A stretch of 64,000 bases of DNA from Lachnospiraceae bacterium (GTDB taxonomy: Bacteria > Bacillota > Clostridia > Lachnospirales > Lachnospiraceae). This document shows positions 28,334-36,796 of the stretch, piece after piece. Location of the stretch: assembly GCA_029067085.1 (NCBI GenBank), contig JAIEFE010000021.1, positions 62,001-126,000 of the forward strand, written 5' to 3'. Numbering within the stretch: position 1 is the stretch's first letter; each line of letters opens with the position of its first letter. The notes beneath the pieces are model-generated. The model did not search any database, was not told the origin of the DNA, and saw only the letters and a list, made by a program, of their open reading frames with translations. The position numbers and the translations under genes are program-made.

Positions 28334-28386
28334 CTATCGGCTAAGCCGATAGTCCTGACTCTGAGTGGGGCTATCGATAGTTTTTT
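28334..28386 (+). terminator. Tandem hairpin region, probable terminator of the choline operon
   Basis: CTATCGGCT (28334-28342) and AGCCGATAG (28344-28352) form a nearly loop-free 9-bp palindrome. A second short palindrome CTATCGATAG (28371-28380) runs directly into T6 (28381-28386). The first left arm (GGCTATCG) can alternatively pair with the second unit, so two exclusive folds are possible. I call it a terminator; an attenuator-like switch is conceivable. Confidence 0.55.
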
Positions 28387-28555
28387 AGTGCTCTATTCTA
28401 TATTGCCGATGTACAACAGAAATAATTATGGTTTTTCTTATACAATATTCTGCCCATTAAGACATTGTTAAAAATATCCGTAGAGAACTCCGCTTTCTTT
28501 GGTATTGTTTTTGATTTAATACCTTAATTTTACGCTTTACCATTTCTTGCATCAA

Positions 28556-29605
28556 TTATAATTTGCTATCAATCTTACTGCTCTTCCCAACAATAGTAAA
28601 TTGTCTTAAAATTGTATTTCTGATAAATCCCGCTAATCCAGGAAAATATTGTGTCATCCAGACATATGCACGAACCATAAATGGCATGTGGAGTTTTTTT
28701 CGTTCTCTCTCCATATAAAAATCATGTATTCGACTTACTGCATCATAATCAGCCTCTCTTTTTATCAAAGAAGTTGCCATATCCAGCAAATGTTTTTTAT
28801 GCTCTTCCAAATCAACCGGTTGCGGATTCCAGTCAATCTGATCATACTCATCTGACGTGTATAAATGGATTAGCTTGTCCAGCCAGCCAAAGCGCTCATC
28901 AAACCCATCTCTTACTACAATAGTAGGAATCCCCATCGCAATGCAGGGTGCAGCACAATGAAGCCTTGATGTAATAATCAATGTTGCCTCATTGTAATAT
29001 CTCGTTAACAGATTTTTGGTCTTTCTCTCCATCTCCTGTGCAATCTGTTCTTTGCTGCTTTTCCAGTCAACTTTTGCTTCATGTGTAATATATTCTGCAT
29101 TCTTCATAAGCTCTGCGGGGATATACTTAGAGAGTTCCGGTTCAGTATCCACAATAAATACATGTGGCGTAGTAGGCGTAAGGTCACGGCGCGGAAACAA
29201 CATCGTCATACATCCACACAACCATGCATCGTACCCTCGTTTTCGCATCAATTGCATAGTCTTCTCATCGCGACAGCCGATAGGTGTATTTTTCTCCCAG
29301 AACATTTGCTTTCTCAAATATATTCTGGAGGTAGTGTACAGGCTCAAAAAAACCGGAATAATATCATGAGATGTCGGAAATGCCGGTGCCTTTCTTCTGT
29401 AATTGAAATACCCTGCAATGGGTAACAGCACTTTCTCTCCCTGATAAGTTCCCAACTCATCTACGGAGATATTTACAATATCCTTCTTATCAATCTTCAT
29501 CTCATTGTAAATAATATCGACAGCAAAAATTTGTATAATATCTCCCAAATTGCACAAGTCCGTCGAATTGATCGCCGCAGTAAACGTCAATCTTCCATAT
29601 TTCAT
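28556..29605 (-). CDS. Polysaccharide pyruvyltransferase family protein
   Basis: A 349-residue protein of the CsaB/WcaK family, which adds a pyruvate ketal to surface glycans from phosphoenolpyruvate or otherwise uses the same GT-B-like fold. Supporting features are TDLCNLGDIIQIFAVDI near the N-terminus, IGCRDEKTMQLMRKRGYDAWLCGCMTMLF (about 109-137, by motif), and TLIITSRLHCAAPCIAMGIPTIVV (SRLH, typical of the family, about 208-231). AGAGG lies upstream of the ATG on this strand. It is the only leftward gene in the proposed invertible segment. After inversion it would become the first gene downstream of rfbG and run with the operon. Confidence 0.9.
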   Translation of the reverse strand: MKYGRLTFTAAINSTDLCNLGDIIQIFAVDIIYNEMKIDKKDIVNISVDELGTYQGEKVLLPIAGYFNYRRKAPAFPTSHDIIPVFLSLYTTSRIYLRKQMFWEKNTPIGCRDEKTMQLMRKRGYDAWLCGCMTMLFPRRDLTPTTPHVFIVDTEPELSKYIPAELMKNAEYITHEAKVDWKSSKEQIAQEMERKTKNLLTRYYNEATLIITSRLHCAAPCIAMGIPTIVVRDGFDERFGWLDKLIHLYTSDEYDQIDWNPQPVDLEEHKKHLLDMATSLIKREADYDAVSRIHDFYMERERKKLHMPFMVRAYVWMTQYFPGLAGFIRNTILRQFTIVGKSSKIDSKL

Positions 29606-29724
29606 TTTCTACCTCTTTTCCGCATGCTTGACTTTCATGAAGATGCTTATGTTCTCAGAAGAAGCATTGCTTTATTAAGGCGTATCAGGAAGGCTTATAA
29701 AAATCGGAACCTCCTTCATTTCGC

Positions 29725-29940
29725 TTATAGCTTCAAACTGTGGCTTTCCATTAACATAAAGGGCAATAAAGGTGGTAAGAAGATCACCATTCTTGGTAGG
29801 GTGCCTCTTTCACATACCTGCAATGTCAAGGCTGTTAACCTGTCAGTAAAACCGCTGTTGCAGAGGATTGTTCCTACAAAGATAAGTCCTGCATTTGGAA
29901 GTATAAGTTCGTCAGTGAATCCTATCTGGAATGTAACCAT
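29725..29940 (-). pseudogene. Transposase N-terminal remnant
   Basis: A 71-residue frame with an IS-transposase look at its N-terminus (FTDELILPNAGLIFVGTILCNSG then FTDRLTALTL), similar in style to IS1380-type and related DDE transposases. No continuation of an intact transposase is found on this strand towards 29606. The family is a guess from memory; that it is decayed is clear from the length. Confidence 0.45.
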
Positions 29941-30229
29941 CTCATACTCTCCTATATTTTTTGGTATATATATGTTATTTCATGTATGAGTTTACCATAC
30001 TTTCTGGTGGTTTACCATACGTATCATGATATATTTTATTGAAAGTGTTTATGACGTTTTGCATCCTGTTTCTCTTGGAAGACTGCTTCTGCTGCTTCAT
30101 CATTATTATCGGCCTTATGATCTGTTCAGATAAACTCGTTGTCGATTCCGTTATCTGCTACCTTGCCCCTAAACCCGGTCTGCTATGACTCCATGATCCT
30201 TTTTTTAGGTCGCCTCATGGCCGTTGGAC

Positions 30230-30436
30230 AATATACAGGAACGCTGTTTCTCCATTGTTAAGGAATCTGCCTCTGTTTATAAGAAAGACAGGTTTTGTGT
30301 CCTTGTAGAAGATGGAGTGAAACAGCTATTCTAGGAATCTGAAAACTCTGTAAAACCTAAGTATATCCACGGACATATGTTCGGCAATCTTGTCATATAT
30401 CAAATAAAATATTATGGACATCTTGCAATTTCATAA
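30230..30436 (+). pseudogene. Transposase C-terminal remnant, interrupted by a stop codon
   Basis: Reading from 30230 gives NIQERCFSIVKESAS...RFCVLVEDGVKQLF, a TAG stop, then ESENSVKPKYIHGHMFGNLV and a normal stop at 30436. The IHGHMFGNLV region resembles the conserved GHLFG region of some DDE transposases. It is on the opposite strand from the remnant at 29725, so at least two insertion or rearrangement events are recorded. The rest of 29941-30478 shows no usable frame. Confidence 0.4.
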
Positions 30437-30478
30437 TCATACTCCCCGGACAAAAATCATTTAACCGCCGCTGGCAGT

Positions 30479-30509
30479 CAAAACCTTAAGTACCTTACTT
30501 AAGGTTTTG
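30479..30509. repeat. Right recombination-site-like palindrome (IRR)
   Basis: Arms CAAAACCTTAAGTA (30479-30492) and TACTTAAGGTTTTG (30496-30509) pair perfectly over 14 bp around the centre CCT. Its inner 21 bp (30484-30504) are the exact reverse complement of 22195-22215. It ends 31 nt before the start of the tyrosine recombinase, so binding there could also control that gene. Confidence 0.7.
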
Positions 30510-30540
30510 TGCTAGAATTTTAAAAAAGGAGAAGACTAGG

Positions 30541-31479
30541 ATGGAAAAAGTAAAGTTTGAAGATTGGGCTATTACATGGGTCGAACAGAAAAAAGATTAT
30601 GTGAAAGAATCTACCTATGCAAATTATATAATAGCCCTAAAAAATCATTTGATTCCTCGTTTGGGCAGTTATCCGGTTGATGAAATAACACAAGAGATGG
30701 TCCAGACATTGATTTTGTACCTTCGTAGAGCGGGAAGAGTGGATGGGGGAGGAGGATTATCGGATAAGACTGTGAGGGACATGATTATGATTTTGAAAAT
30801 GTGTCTAAAGGATTTTGGGGTGGCAGACAAAAAAATATATAGGCCAAATGCTTTTCAGTATCCTGTAGATAGTCATATTTCTCCAATTGAGGTATTGAAT
30901 GATGATACCTTACATGCAATATTACAAGCAAGTGAAAAAGAAGAAGGGTATGAGGCCATTGGATATGTTGTGAGTCTTTTTACGGGCATGAGAATTGGAG
31001 AAATTTGTGCACTGCAATGGAAAGATATTGATTTGGAACAAAAAATAATTCGTGTTACAAAAACATTACAAAGGGTGTATTTTAAAGAGGGGGATAAAGG
31101 AAAAACAAAATTAGTAATAGGAACTCCGAAATCAAAAGCTGCTATCAGAGAAATTCCAATAGCTCATTTTTTAGAAAAAAGTCTTTTGAATGCTGTATGC
31201 AATGAAGATTTTTATCTGCTTAGTGGAAATTATAAGCCTATAGAGCCTAGACTTTATCGAAAACATTTTCAAGATTTTTTAGAAAAAAACAATTTGAAGC
31301 ATATACGTTTTCATGCTCTTCGCCATACGTTTGCTACAAGATGTATAGAAAAGGGAGGGGACTATAAAACGGTAAGTTGTTTATTAGGGCATTCTTCTAT
31401 TGAATTGACATTGAAGCAATATGTCCATCCACAAATGGCTCAAAAAAGAAAGTGTGTAGAATTAGCAAACGTTAATTAA
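30541..31479 (+). CDS. Tyrosine site-specific recombinase, 312 aa
   Basis: A phage-integrase-fold recombinase with an N-terminal core-binding domain (about residues 5-95, AITWVEQKKDYVKESTY type) and a complete catalytic domain: R151 (TGMRIGEICALQW), K199 (TPKSKAA), H258 and R261 (HALRHTFATR), H284 (LLGHSS) and the nucleophile Y294 (LKQYVHP). There is no arm-binding Tn916-like N-terminal extension and no excisionase gene next to it. AAAAGGAG sits 9 nt before the ATG. Close linkage to the inverted sites, in the absence of other mobile-element genes, argues for a DNA invertase-type role rather than a transposon integrase. Confidence 0.93.
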   Translation: MEKVKFEDWAITWVEQKKDYVKESTYANYIIALKNHLIPRLGSYPVDEITQEMVQTLILYLRRAGRVDGGGGLSDKTVRDMIMILKMCLKDFGVADKKIYRPNAFQYPVDSHISPIEVLNDDTLHAILQASEKEEGYEAIGYVVSLFTGMRIGEICALQWKDIDLEQKIIRVTKTLQRVYFKEGDKGKTKLVIGTPKSKAAIREIPIAHFLEKSLLNAVCNEDFYLLSGNYKPIEPRLYRKHFQDFLEKNNLKHIRFHALRHTFATRCIEKGGDYKTVSCLLGHSSIELTLKQYVHPQMAQKRKCVELANVN

Positions 31480-31522
31480 AATGTTAAGTTGCGGACAGGT
31501 GGATAAAATGGGTTGAACGAGA

Positions 31523-31551
31523 TTGACAAGGCATTATTTTATTGATAAACT
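31523..31551 (+). promoter_or_regulatory. Putative promoter of the flippase operon
   Basis: A perfect -35 TTGACA (31523-31528) and a -10 TAAACT (31546-31551, two mismatches) are 17 nt apart, 69 nt upstream of the flippase start. Genes from 31620 on would then be expressed independently of the state of the inverted segment. Confidence 0.45.
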
Positions 31552-31619
31552 TTGGATTACTATAGAATGTTTTATTGTTATTTTGATTTTCAAAACAAGA
31601 TTTTACGAATGGTGCCAAC

Positions 31620-32891
31620 ATGGAAAATAAAACAAGACAAATCAAAAAAGATTATATTTGGAATACGGTTGCAGGACTAATCAATGCGGCAGAATCTGTC
31701 TTTATGTCTGTGGTTGTAACCAGAATTACAGGACTTACAGATGCCGGAATTTTGACGATAGCGTTTGCAGTCGCTAACTTAATGATGACTATCGGAAAGT
31801 TTGGTGTACGAACTTATCAAGTAACTGATATAGAGGGTAGGTTTTCTTTTTCCATTTATCTCAAAACACGTATGATTACAGCGCTTTTGATGCTTATTTC
31901 TACGTTGGGATATCTGCTGTATGCATCTTTCAGGTTGAAACACAGTCCGGATAAAATAATAATTATTCTGGCTATCTGTATGATATATACAGTAGAAACA
32001 ATAGAAGACGTGATATGGGCATATTATCAGAGAAATAACAGACTTTACGCTGGCGCTCAAATGTTTTGCATTCGGTGGTTGGGAATTCTGCTTGTTTTTC
32101 CAGTTGTGCTATTAATCAGTAAGAGTTTGGCGTTTACTTTGTTCGTATGCCTTGGGATATCTATAATTCTCTTTTTTTGTTTATTACATTATACCTTTCC
32201 CCATGTGTGTAGTGAAGAGGATAAAGTAATAAATTGGAAATTTGAAAAAAAAGATTTAAGGAAAATTGGAGAGCTGCTAAAAATTGCATTTCCGTTGTTT
32301 GGAAGTTCATTTTTATCATTTTATGTGAATAATGCTCCCAAATACGCGATTGATGCATGTCTGACAGATGAGATACAGGCATGTTATGGTTTTGTGGCTA
32401 TGCCTGTTTTTGTCATTAGATTATTGAATGATTTTGTGTATCAGCCGACTTTGGTACCGTTAGCCGTAGAATGGGAACAGAAGCAGCATGAAAAATTTTT
32501 AAAGAGAATTATGAGACAATTTGGAGTGATTTTTGTAATTTCAATAGTTTGTCTGCTGGGAGCATATTTTGTAGGGATTCCTGTTTTGTCGTTGTTGTAT
32601 CATACAGATTTGTCTGCCTACAAGGATGAATTGATGATTTTGCTATTGGCCGGTGGCTTTCTGGCAATATCTGGTTATTTAAGCATAGTTTTGACAATTA
32701 TGCGTTGCCAAAAGGATTTACTATGGCCGTATTGCCTGATTGCAATTATTGCAGTTATCACTCTGAAAGTAATTGTATTTCAATATGGTACAATAGGAGC
32801 CGCGCTGTGCTATATGGGATTAATGGTATTTTTATGTGTCTTGTATGGCGGAATTCTGCTAAAGAAATTGAAGGGAATAGTGATTCTATGA
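31620..32891 (+). CDS. Wzx-type oligosaccharide flippase
   Basis: A 423-residue membrane protein of the polysaccharide transporter (MVF/MATE-like) superfamily with about twelve hydrophobic segments. The N-terminus is typical (QIKKDYIWNTVAGLINAAESVFMSVVVTRITG). It would flip lipid-linked repeat units to the outside. Its presence beside a Wzm/Wzt pair suggests two export routes in the locus. No good ribosome binding site is seen before the ATG, yet no other start fits better. The stop overlaps a 35-codon frame at 32888. Confidence 0.9.
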   Translation: MENKTRQIKKDYIWNTVAGLINAAESVFMSVVVTRITGLTDAGILTIAFAVANLMMTIGKFGVRTYQVTDIEGRFSFSIYLKTRMITALLMLISTLGYLLYASFRLKHSPDKIIIILAICMIYTVETIEDVIWAYYQRNNRLYAGAQMFCIRWLGILLVFPVVLLISKSLAFTLFVCLGISIILFFCLLHYTFPHVCSEEDKVINWKFEKKDLRKIGELLKIAFPLFGSSFLSFYVNNAPKYAIDACLTDEIQACYGFVAMPVFVIRLLNDFVYQPTLVPLAVEWEQKQHEKFLKRIMRQFGVIFVISIVCLLGAYFVGIPVLSLLYHTDLSAYKDELMILLLAGGFLAISGYLSIVLTIMRCQKDLLWPYCLIAIIAVITLKVIVFQYGTIGAALCYMGLMVFLCVLYGGILLKKLKGIVIL

Positions 32892-32995
32892 AAAAACAAT
32901 ATAAATTTGGGGTCTTAAAAAAGCGTAAGGAAAACCGTTGCTTTCTTTTTAATCCCAGAAGCAGTATGCTATTCCGACGGGGACTGGCGGGATAG
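32888..32995 (+). CDS. Very small coupled ORF, 35 aa, uncertain
   Basis: An ATGA overlap with the flippase stop opens a 35-codon frame with a very basic product (MKKQYKFGVLKKRKENR...LFRRGLAG). It could be a translated micro-protein or the residue of a longer gene. There is no similarity I recognise. Confidence 0.2.
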   Translation: MKKQYKFGVLKKRKENRCFLFNPRSSMLFRRGLAG

Positions 32996-33024
32996 CGCAA
33001 TACTAGAGAGGATAGAATAACAGC

Positions 33025-33831
33025 ATGAGATTATTATTGCGTTTCTTATTGATTTCATTTTCCATAGCTGGAATGATTAGCATTCTCTTTTATTCCAAGG
33101 GGATGTTTTACGAAGACAGCTATCCTCAATTCGAGGGACAGGGAACTTCAGAAGAACCATATTTAATTCAGGATAAAGATGATTTGAAGGCTTTGCGTGA
33201 TTTAGTAAATGAGGGAGAGTCCTTTGAGGATATGTATTTCCTGCAAAGTAAGGACATTGACCTTGAAGGAGAAGTATGGATACCGATAGGAATCTTTGGA
33301 TCCGGCAATTATTTTGCGGGTATTTATGATGGTGGTGCGCATTGTATTGAGAACCTGTTTGTAATCCACGAAGAAGAAACTTCGCCTTCTAATGGAGGTT
33401 TTTTTGGTGTTTTGAATGGAACGGTTAAGAATTTTGGAATTGAGAGCGGAGAGATTTCGGGAGATTATGTGGGGACGATCACAAGCCATGGAACAGCTCG
33501 AACATTGATACTGAACTGCTATAATAAAGCCTCTGTCAGTGGAACAGGAAGGGCAGGCGGCATTTGCGATAACATTGGAAGCGGTTCAGTCATTAATTGT
33601 GTAAATTATGGACAAGTTAACGCACCGGTTGCCGCTCAGATCGTATCTTATAATGCTAAGAACTTGATGGCAGTGTATCCTGTCGAGGGTGCATTTACAG
33701 ATTATTTTACAGGTATCTATATTGACATGCCGATATCCGGAAATTCGCCGGCGGAGCAGTTGAATGCAGGAATTGATATGTTGTTGGATGACGAAGTCAT
33801 AACAGGGGAGGAAGCCACTAAGTGGCAATGA
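33025..33831 (+). CDS. Surface protein with GLUG-like beta repeats, 268 aa
   Basis: An N-terminal hydrophobic span (LLLRFLLISFSIAGMISILFY) acts as signal or anchor. The extracellular part starts with the pattern GTSEEPYLIQDKDDLKALRDLV and DIDLEGEVWIPIG, typical of Firmicute surface proteins that carry GLUG motifs. Repeats of the type GGFFGVLNGTVKNFGIESGEISG and ILNCYNKASVSGTGRAGGICDNIGSG follow and predict a beta-helical or beta-roll structure. It overlaps the MBOAT gene by 4 nt. It may hold or modify the exported glycan; no catalytic motif is visible. Confidence 0.8.
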   Translation: MRLLLRFLLISFSIAGMISILFYSKGMFYEDSYPQFEGQGTSEEPYLIQDKDDLKALRDLVNEGESFEDMYFLQSKDIDLEGEVWIPIGIFGSGNYFAGIYDGGAHCIENLFVIHEEETSPSNGGFFGVLNGTVKNFGIESGEISGDYVGTITSHGTARTLILNCYNKASVSGTGRAGGICDNIGSGSVINCVNYGQVNAPVAAQIVSYNAKNLMAVYPVEGAFTDYFTGIYIDMPISGNSPAEQLNAGIDMLLDDEVITGEEATKWQ

Positions 33832-35330
33832 GGATTATGCAATTCATCTCTATATATTTTGTGTTGTTTTTCATTATTTCATTAATAGGATATTATACCT
33901 TTCCTAAAAAGTACCAGTATGTATTCATACTGATATGTAATTTCCTTTTTTACATAAGCTGGATAAATGATATAAAGATTGCATTTGTTCTATTGACCGT
34001 AATAATAGCCACCTGGGTGTGTGGGGGGGTATTTTTCCTCGAACATTGCGATACCGCGAAAAAGTCCGGGATAGTATTATTATTTACTCTGTTATTCAGC
34101 TTGCTGTTCTTAATCTATTTTAAATATTTTGCATTCATTTTAGATAATCTTAATCAGATCAATATTATCTTTGGAAAAAGGAAAATCGTATCTCAACATG
34201 CCATTATAACCCCTATCGGGATAAGTTTCTTTACTTTTCAAGCGTTAGGATATTTCCTTGATGTATACCGGAAGAAGATTACACCGGAAAAAAATATATT
34301 CAGGTATGCGGCGTTCGTTTCTTTCTTTCCTGTCATCACTTCAGGTCCGATCAGCAGAGCCGATTCCCTTTTAGTGCAGATGCAAGACGAAGGTGGTAAG
34401 CGTTTTTCTTTTGACAATATTTGTAGAGGAGCTGTCATTGCTCTATATGGAGCTTTCATCAAATTGACGATTGCTGACAGACTGGCGATTCTGTCTGATA
34501 CAGTCTTTAACGATTACAAGTCATATGGCGGTTTTATTTTGTTTTTTGCATCGGTATGCTATACGCTTCAGATATACTGTGATTTTTCATCGTATTCACT
34601 CATGGCAGTCGGTATATCACGAATGCTGGGCTATCATGTGCCTGAAAATTTCAGGGCGCCTTATTTTGCAGAATCAATACAGGAATTTTGGCGCAGATGG
34701 CATATTTCCCTGAGCACATGGTTCAGGGATTATATATATATACCGCTTGGCGGGAGCCGATGTTCTAAACTTCGGAAGAATATGAACCTGCTCATAACGT
34801 TTCTCGTCAGCGGTTTATGGCATGGGGCAAATTGGACATTTATTTTCTGGGGCTTTCTGCATGGACTGTATCAGATAGTTGGAAATGCTGTCAAACCGCT
34901 TCGCAACTATGTCGTAAGAAAGTGGAATATTAATACGCAGTGTTTCAGCTTTCATTTTGGGAAAAAGCTTATTGTTTTCAACTGTGTTTCTATGGCATGG
35001 ATTTTTTTCCGTTCTAATACGATAGCAGACGCTTTTTCCTATATTGGCAGGATAGTAACGAGGCCTGCTGTCTGGGATATGTTCAACGGGAAGATCTATC
35101 AGTTGGGGCTTGATACGCTGCAAATGGATATTTTGCTGCTGGCATTGTTTTTATTCGTAGTACTGGATTATAGGAAATATAAACATGATGACGATATAGA
35201 TGTATTGTTGTTTAGACAGAATTATCTTTTCCGGTGTTTATTCCTATGCGGATTGTTCCTTTTTACATTAGTGTTTGGAATGTATGGACCTGATTTTAAT
35301 GCACAGAATTTCATTTATTTTCGTTTTTAG
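33828..35330 (+). CDS. MBOAT-family O-acyltransferase (AlgI/DltB-like)
   Basis: A 500-residue polytopic enzyme that carries acyl groups across the membrane to O-acylate glycans. Conserved signatures are FPVITSGPISRADSL, EFWRRWHISLSTWFRDYIYIPLGGSR (about residues 285-310, by motif) and the invariant histidine in LVSGLWHGANWTFIFWG (about 328-344). I use ATG 33828, which overlaps the previous stop (ATGA), rather than GTG 33822. It pairs with the SGNH-type protein encoded next, as AlgI pairs with AlgJ/X or DltB with DltD. Confidence 0.95.
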   Translation: MRIMQFISIYFVLFFIISLIGYYTFPKKYQYVFILICNFLFYISWINDIKIAFVLLTVIIATWVCGGVFFLEHCDTAKKSGIVLLFTLLFSLLFLIYFKYFAFILDNLNQINIIFGKRKIVSQHAIITPIGISFFTFQALGYFLDVYRKKITPEKNIFRYAAFVSFFPVITSGPISRADSLLVQMQDEGGKRFSFDNICRGAVIALYGAFIKLTIADRLAILSDTVFNDYKSYGGFILFFASVCYTLQIYCDFSSYSLMAVGISRMLGYHVPENFRAPYFAESIQEFWRRWHISLSTWFRDYIYIPLGGSRCSKLRKNMNLLITFLVSGLWHGANWTFIFWGFLHGLYQIVGNAVKPLRNYVVRKWNINTQCFSFHFGKKLIVFNCVSMAWIFFRSNTIADAFSYIGRIVTRPAVWDMFNGKIYQLGLDTLQMDILLLALFLFVVLDYRKYKHDDDIDVLLFRQNYLFRCLFLCGLFLFTLVFGMYGPDFNAQNFIYFRF

Positions 35331-35341
35331 GAGGCATCTTT

Positions 35342-36796
35342 ATGTTGAAGAAGATAGCATCATTATCTGCTCTTTTGGTTATTTTTAGTCTATCTATAGG
35401 AGCTATATATAATATACTTTCTTTTAAGTATGGAGATGGGATTTTGGGACTGGAATACTTATATGAACAAGATGATGATACGGTTGACGTGCTTGTGCTG
35501 GGTTCCAGCCATGCATTTGAAGATGTCAATACGTCAGTATTATATGAACGGTATGGCATTTCCTCGTATATACTGGCAGGTAGTGTACAGCCTTTTTGGA
35601 ATTCCTATTACTATCTGCAGGAGGCATTACAGAAACAGCGTCCACAGATGGTAGTTTTGGAGGGATATGCGGCAACCCTAAATTTTGATTATAGTGATCA
35701 TAGCAAAATCATAAAGAATAATTTAGGAATAAGGGATGTTCCGGCTCGGATTGAATCGATAATAGTGTCGTCTCCGGCTGATAAGACGGATGATTATATA
35801 TTTAGCTACAGGCTTTGGCATTCCAGATATCGGGAAATTAGCGAATCTGATTTCAAAGATTATTATGAAAAACCAAAACTTAAATATTATAAAGGATTCG
35901 GCATAAATTTTGCAACAACATCATTTGAAACTCCGGATGTGAGAAATTATCAGGGAATGACGGACATAAATAAAAAAGAGGAGGAATATTTAAGAAAGAT
36001 TATAGAGTTATGCAGACAGCAGGAAATACCGCTCATAATAGTGGTTTCTCCTTATGCTTTGACAGAGACAGAGCAGTCAAAATATAATTATTTGGAAAGT
36101 ATTGCATTAGAATATCAGATTTCGTTCATAAATTATAATAGTGAAGCAGCATATAGCCGTATGGGATTGGATTTTAACAGCGATATGGCAGATAGGGATC
36201 ACTTGAACTACTTGGGAAATATAAAGTACACGAACGTCCTGGGAGAGGATATACAGAACTATATGCCATTAAGCGACCACAGGGGTGATGCGAGGTATTC
36301 TTCGTGGGAGATGAACAGCAAGGATATCCATGCGAGAACAGCAGATTTTAAAGCGGCTTCCGCCACTACCGGTGATGACCTAGCATCAGCTTTTGACGGG
36401 AGCGTTCATTCAATATATGTATATACGATTTCCGATACGGGCAGAATTTGTGAGAATACAGACGTGTTTGGCAAACTGGGAATAGAATCTGGTTTGATGA
36501 AGGATGGGGGACTATATTTAATAAAGAACCTTCTGTGCAGACAGATTAGCGATCAAGGGTTACAGTGGGAATATGAGGAATCGTTTGATGGCAAGTGGCT
36601 GTCTGTGAAGAATGGTCTGTTGGTAGAAGACAGTAGGATTGTGGACAAGAAGTCTTTGGTCTTTAATGGCAAGCAGTATATTGATGATCCGCAGGGGATA
36701 TATCTGTTTATATATGATAATTTCACAAAAGAATTAGTCGGGGTGAAGCAGATGCGTATGAATGGAGACGGAGACGTTGAGGTGCTTAATAAATAA
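35342..36796 (+). CDS. SGNH-hydrolase-like acyltransfer partner of the MBOAT
   Basis: A single N-terminal membrane span (IASLSALLVIFSLSIGAIYNIL) anchors an extracytoplasmic domain. The SGNH block is VDVLVLGSSHAFEDVNTSVLY (catalytic Ser in GSSH, about residues 50-70), and the catalytic Asp/His pair is in ADRDHLNYLG (about 283-292). The last 170 residues form an additional beta-rich domain. Placed 11 nt after the MBOAT gene, with an AGGAGG ribosome site between, it is the probable periplasm-side transferase that receives the acyl group and attaches it to the glycan. Confidence 0.88.
   Translation: MLKKIASLSALLVIFSLSIGAIYNILSFKYGDGILGLEYLYEQDDDTVDVLVLGSSHAFEDVNTSVLYERYGISSYILAGSVQPFWNSYYYLQEALQKQRPQMVVLEGYAATLNFDYSDHSKIIKNNLGIRDVPARIESIIVSSPADKTDDYIFSYRLWHSRYREISESDFKDYYEKPKLKYYKGFGINFATTSFETPDVRNYQGMTDINKKEEEYLRKIIELCRQQEIPLIIVVSPYALTETEQSKYNYLESIALEYQISFINYNSEAAYSRMGLDFNSDMADRDHLNYLGNIKYTNVLGEDIQNYMPLSDHRGDARYSSWEMNSKDIHARTADFKAASATTGDDLASAFDGSVHSIYVYTISDTGRICENTDVFGKLGIESGLMKDGGLYLIKNLLCRQISDQGLQWEYEESFDGKWLSVKNGLLVEDSRIVDKKSLVFNGKQYIDDPQGIYLFIYDNFTKELVGVKQMRMNGDGDVEVLNK

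Noticed and set aside
22195-30504. The palindromes as ends of an integrated mobile element (att sites)
   Set aside because: att sites of an integrated element would be in direct orientation; here the asymmetric centres are inverted, and the recombinase gene lies outside the segment.
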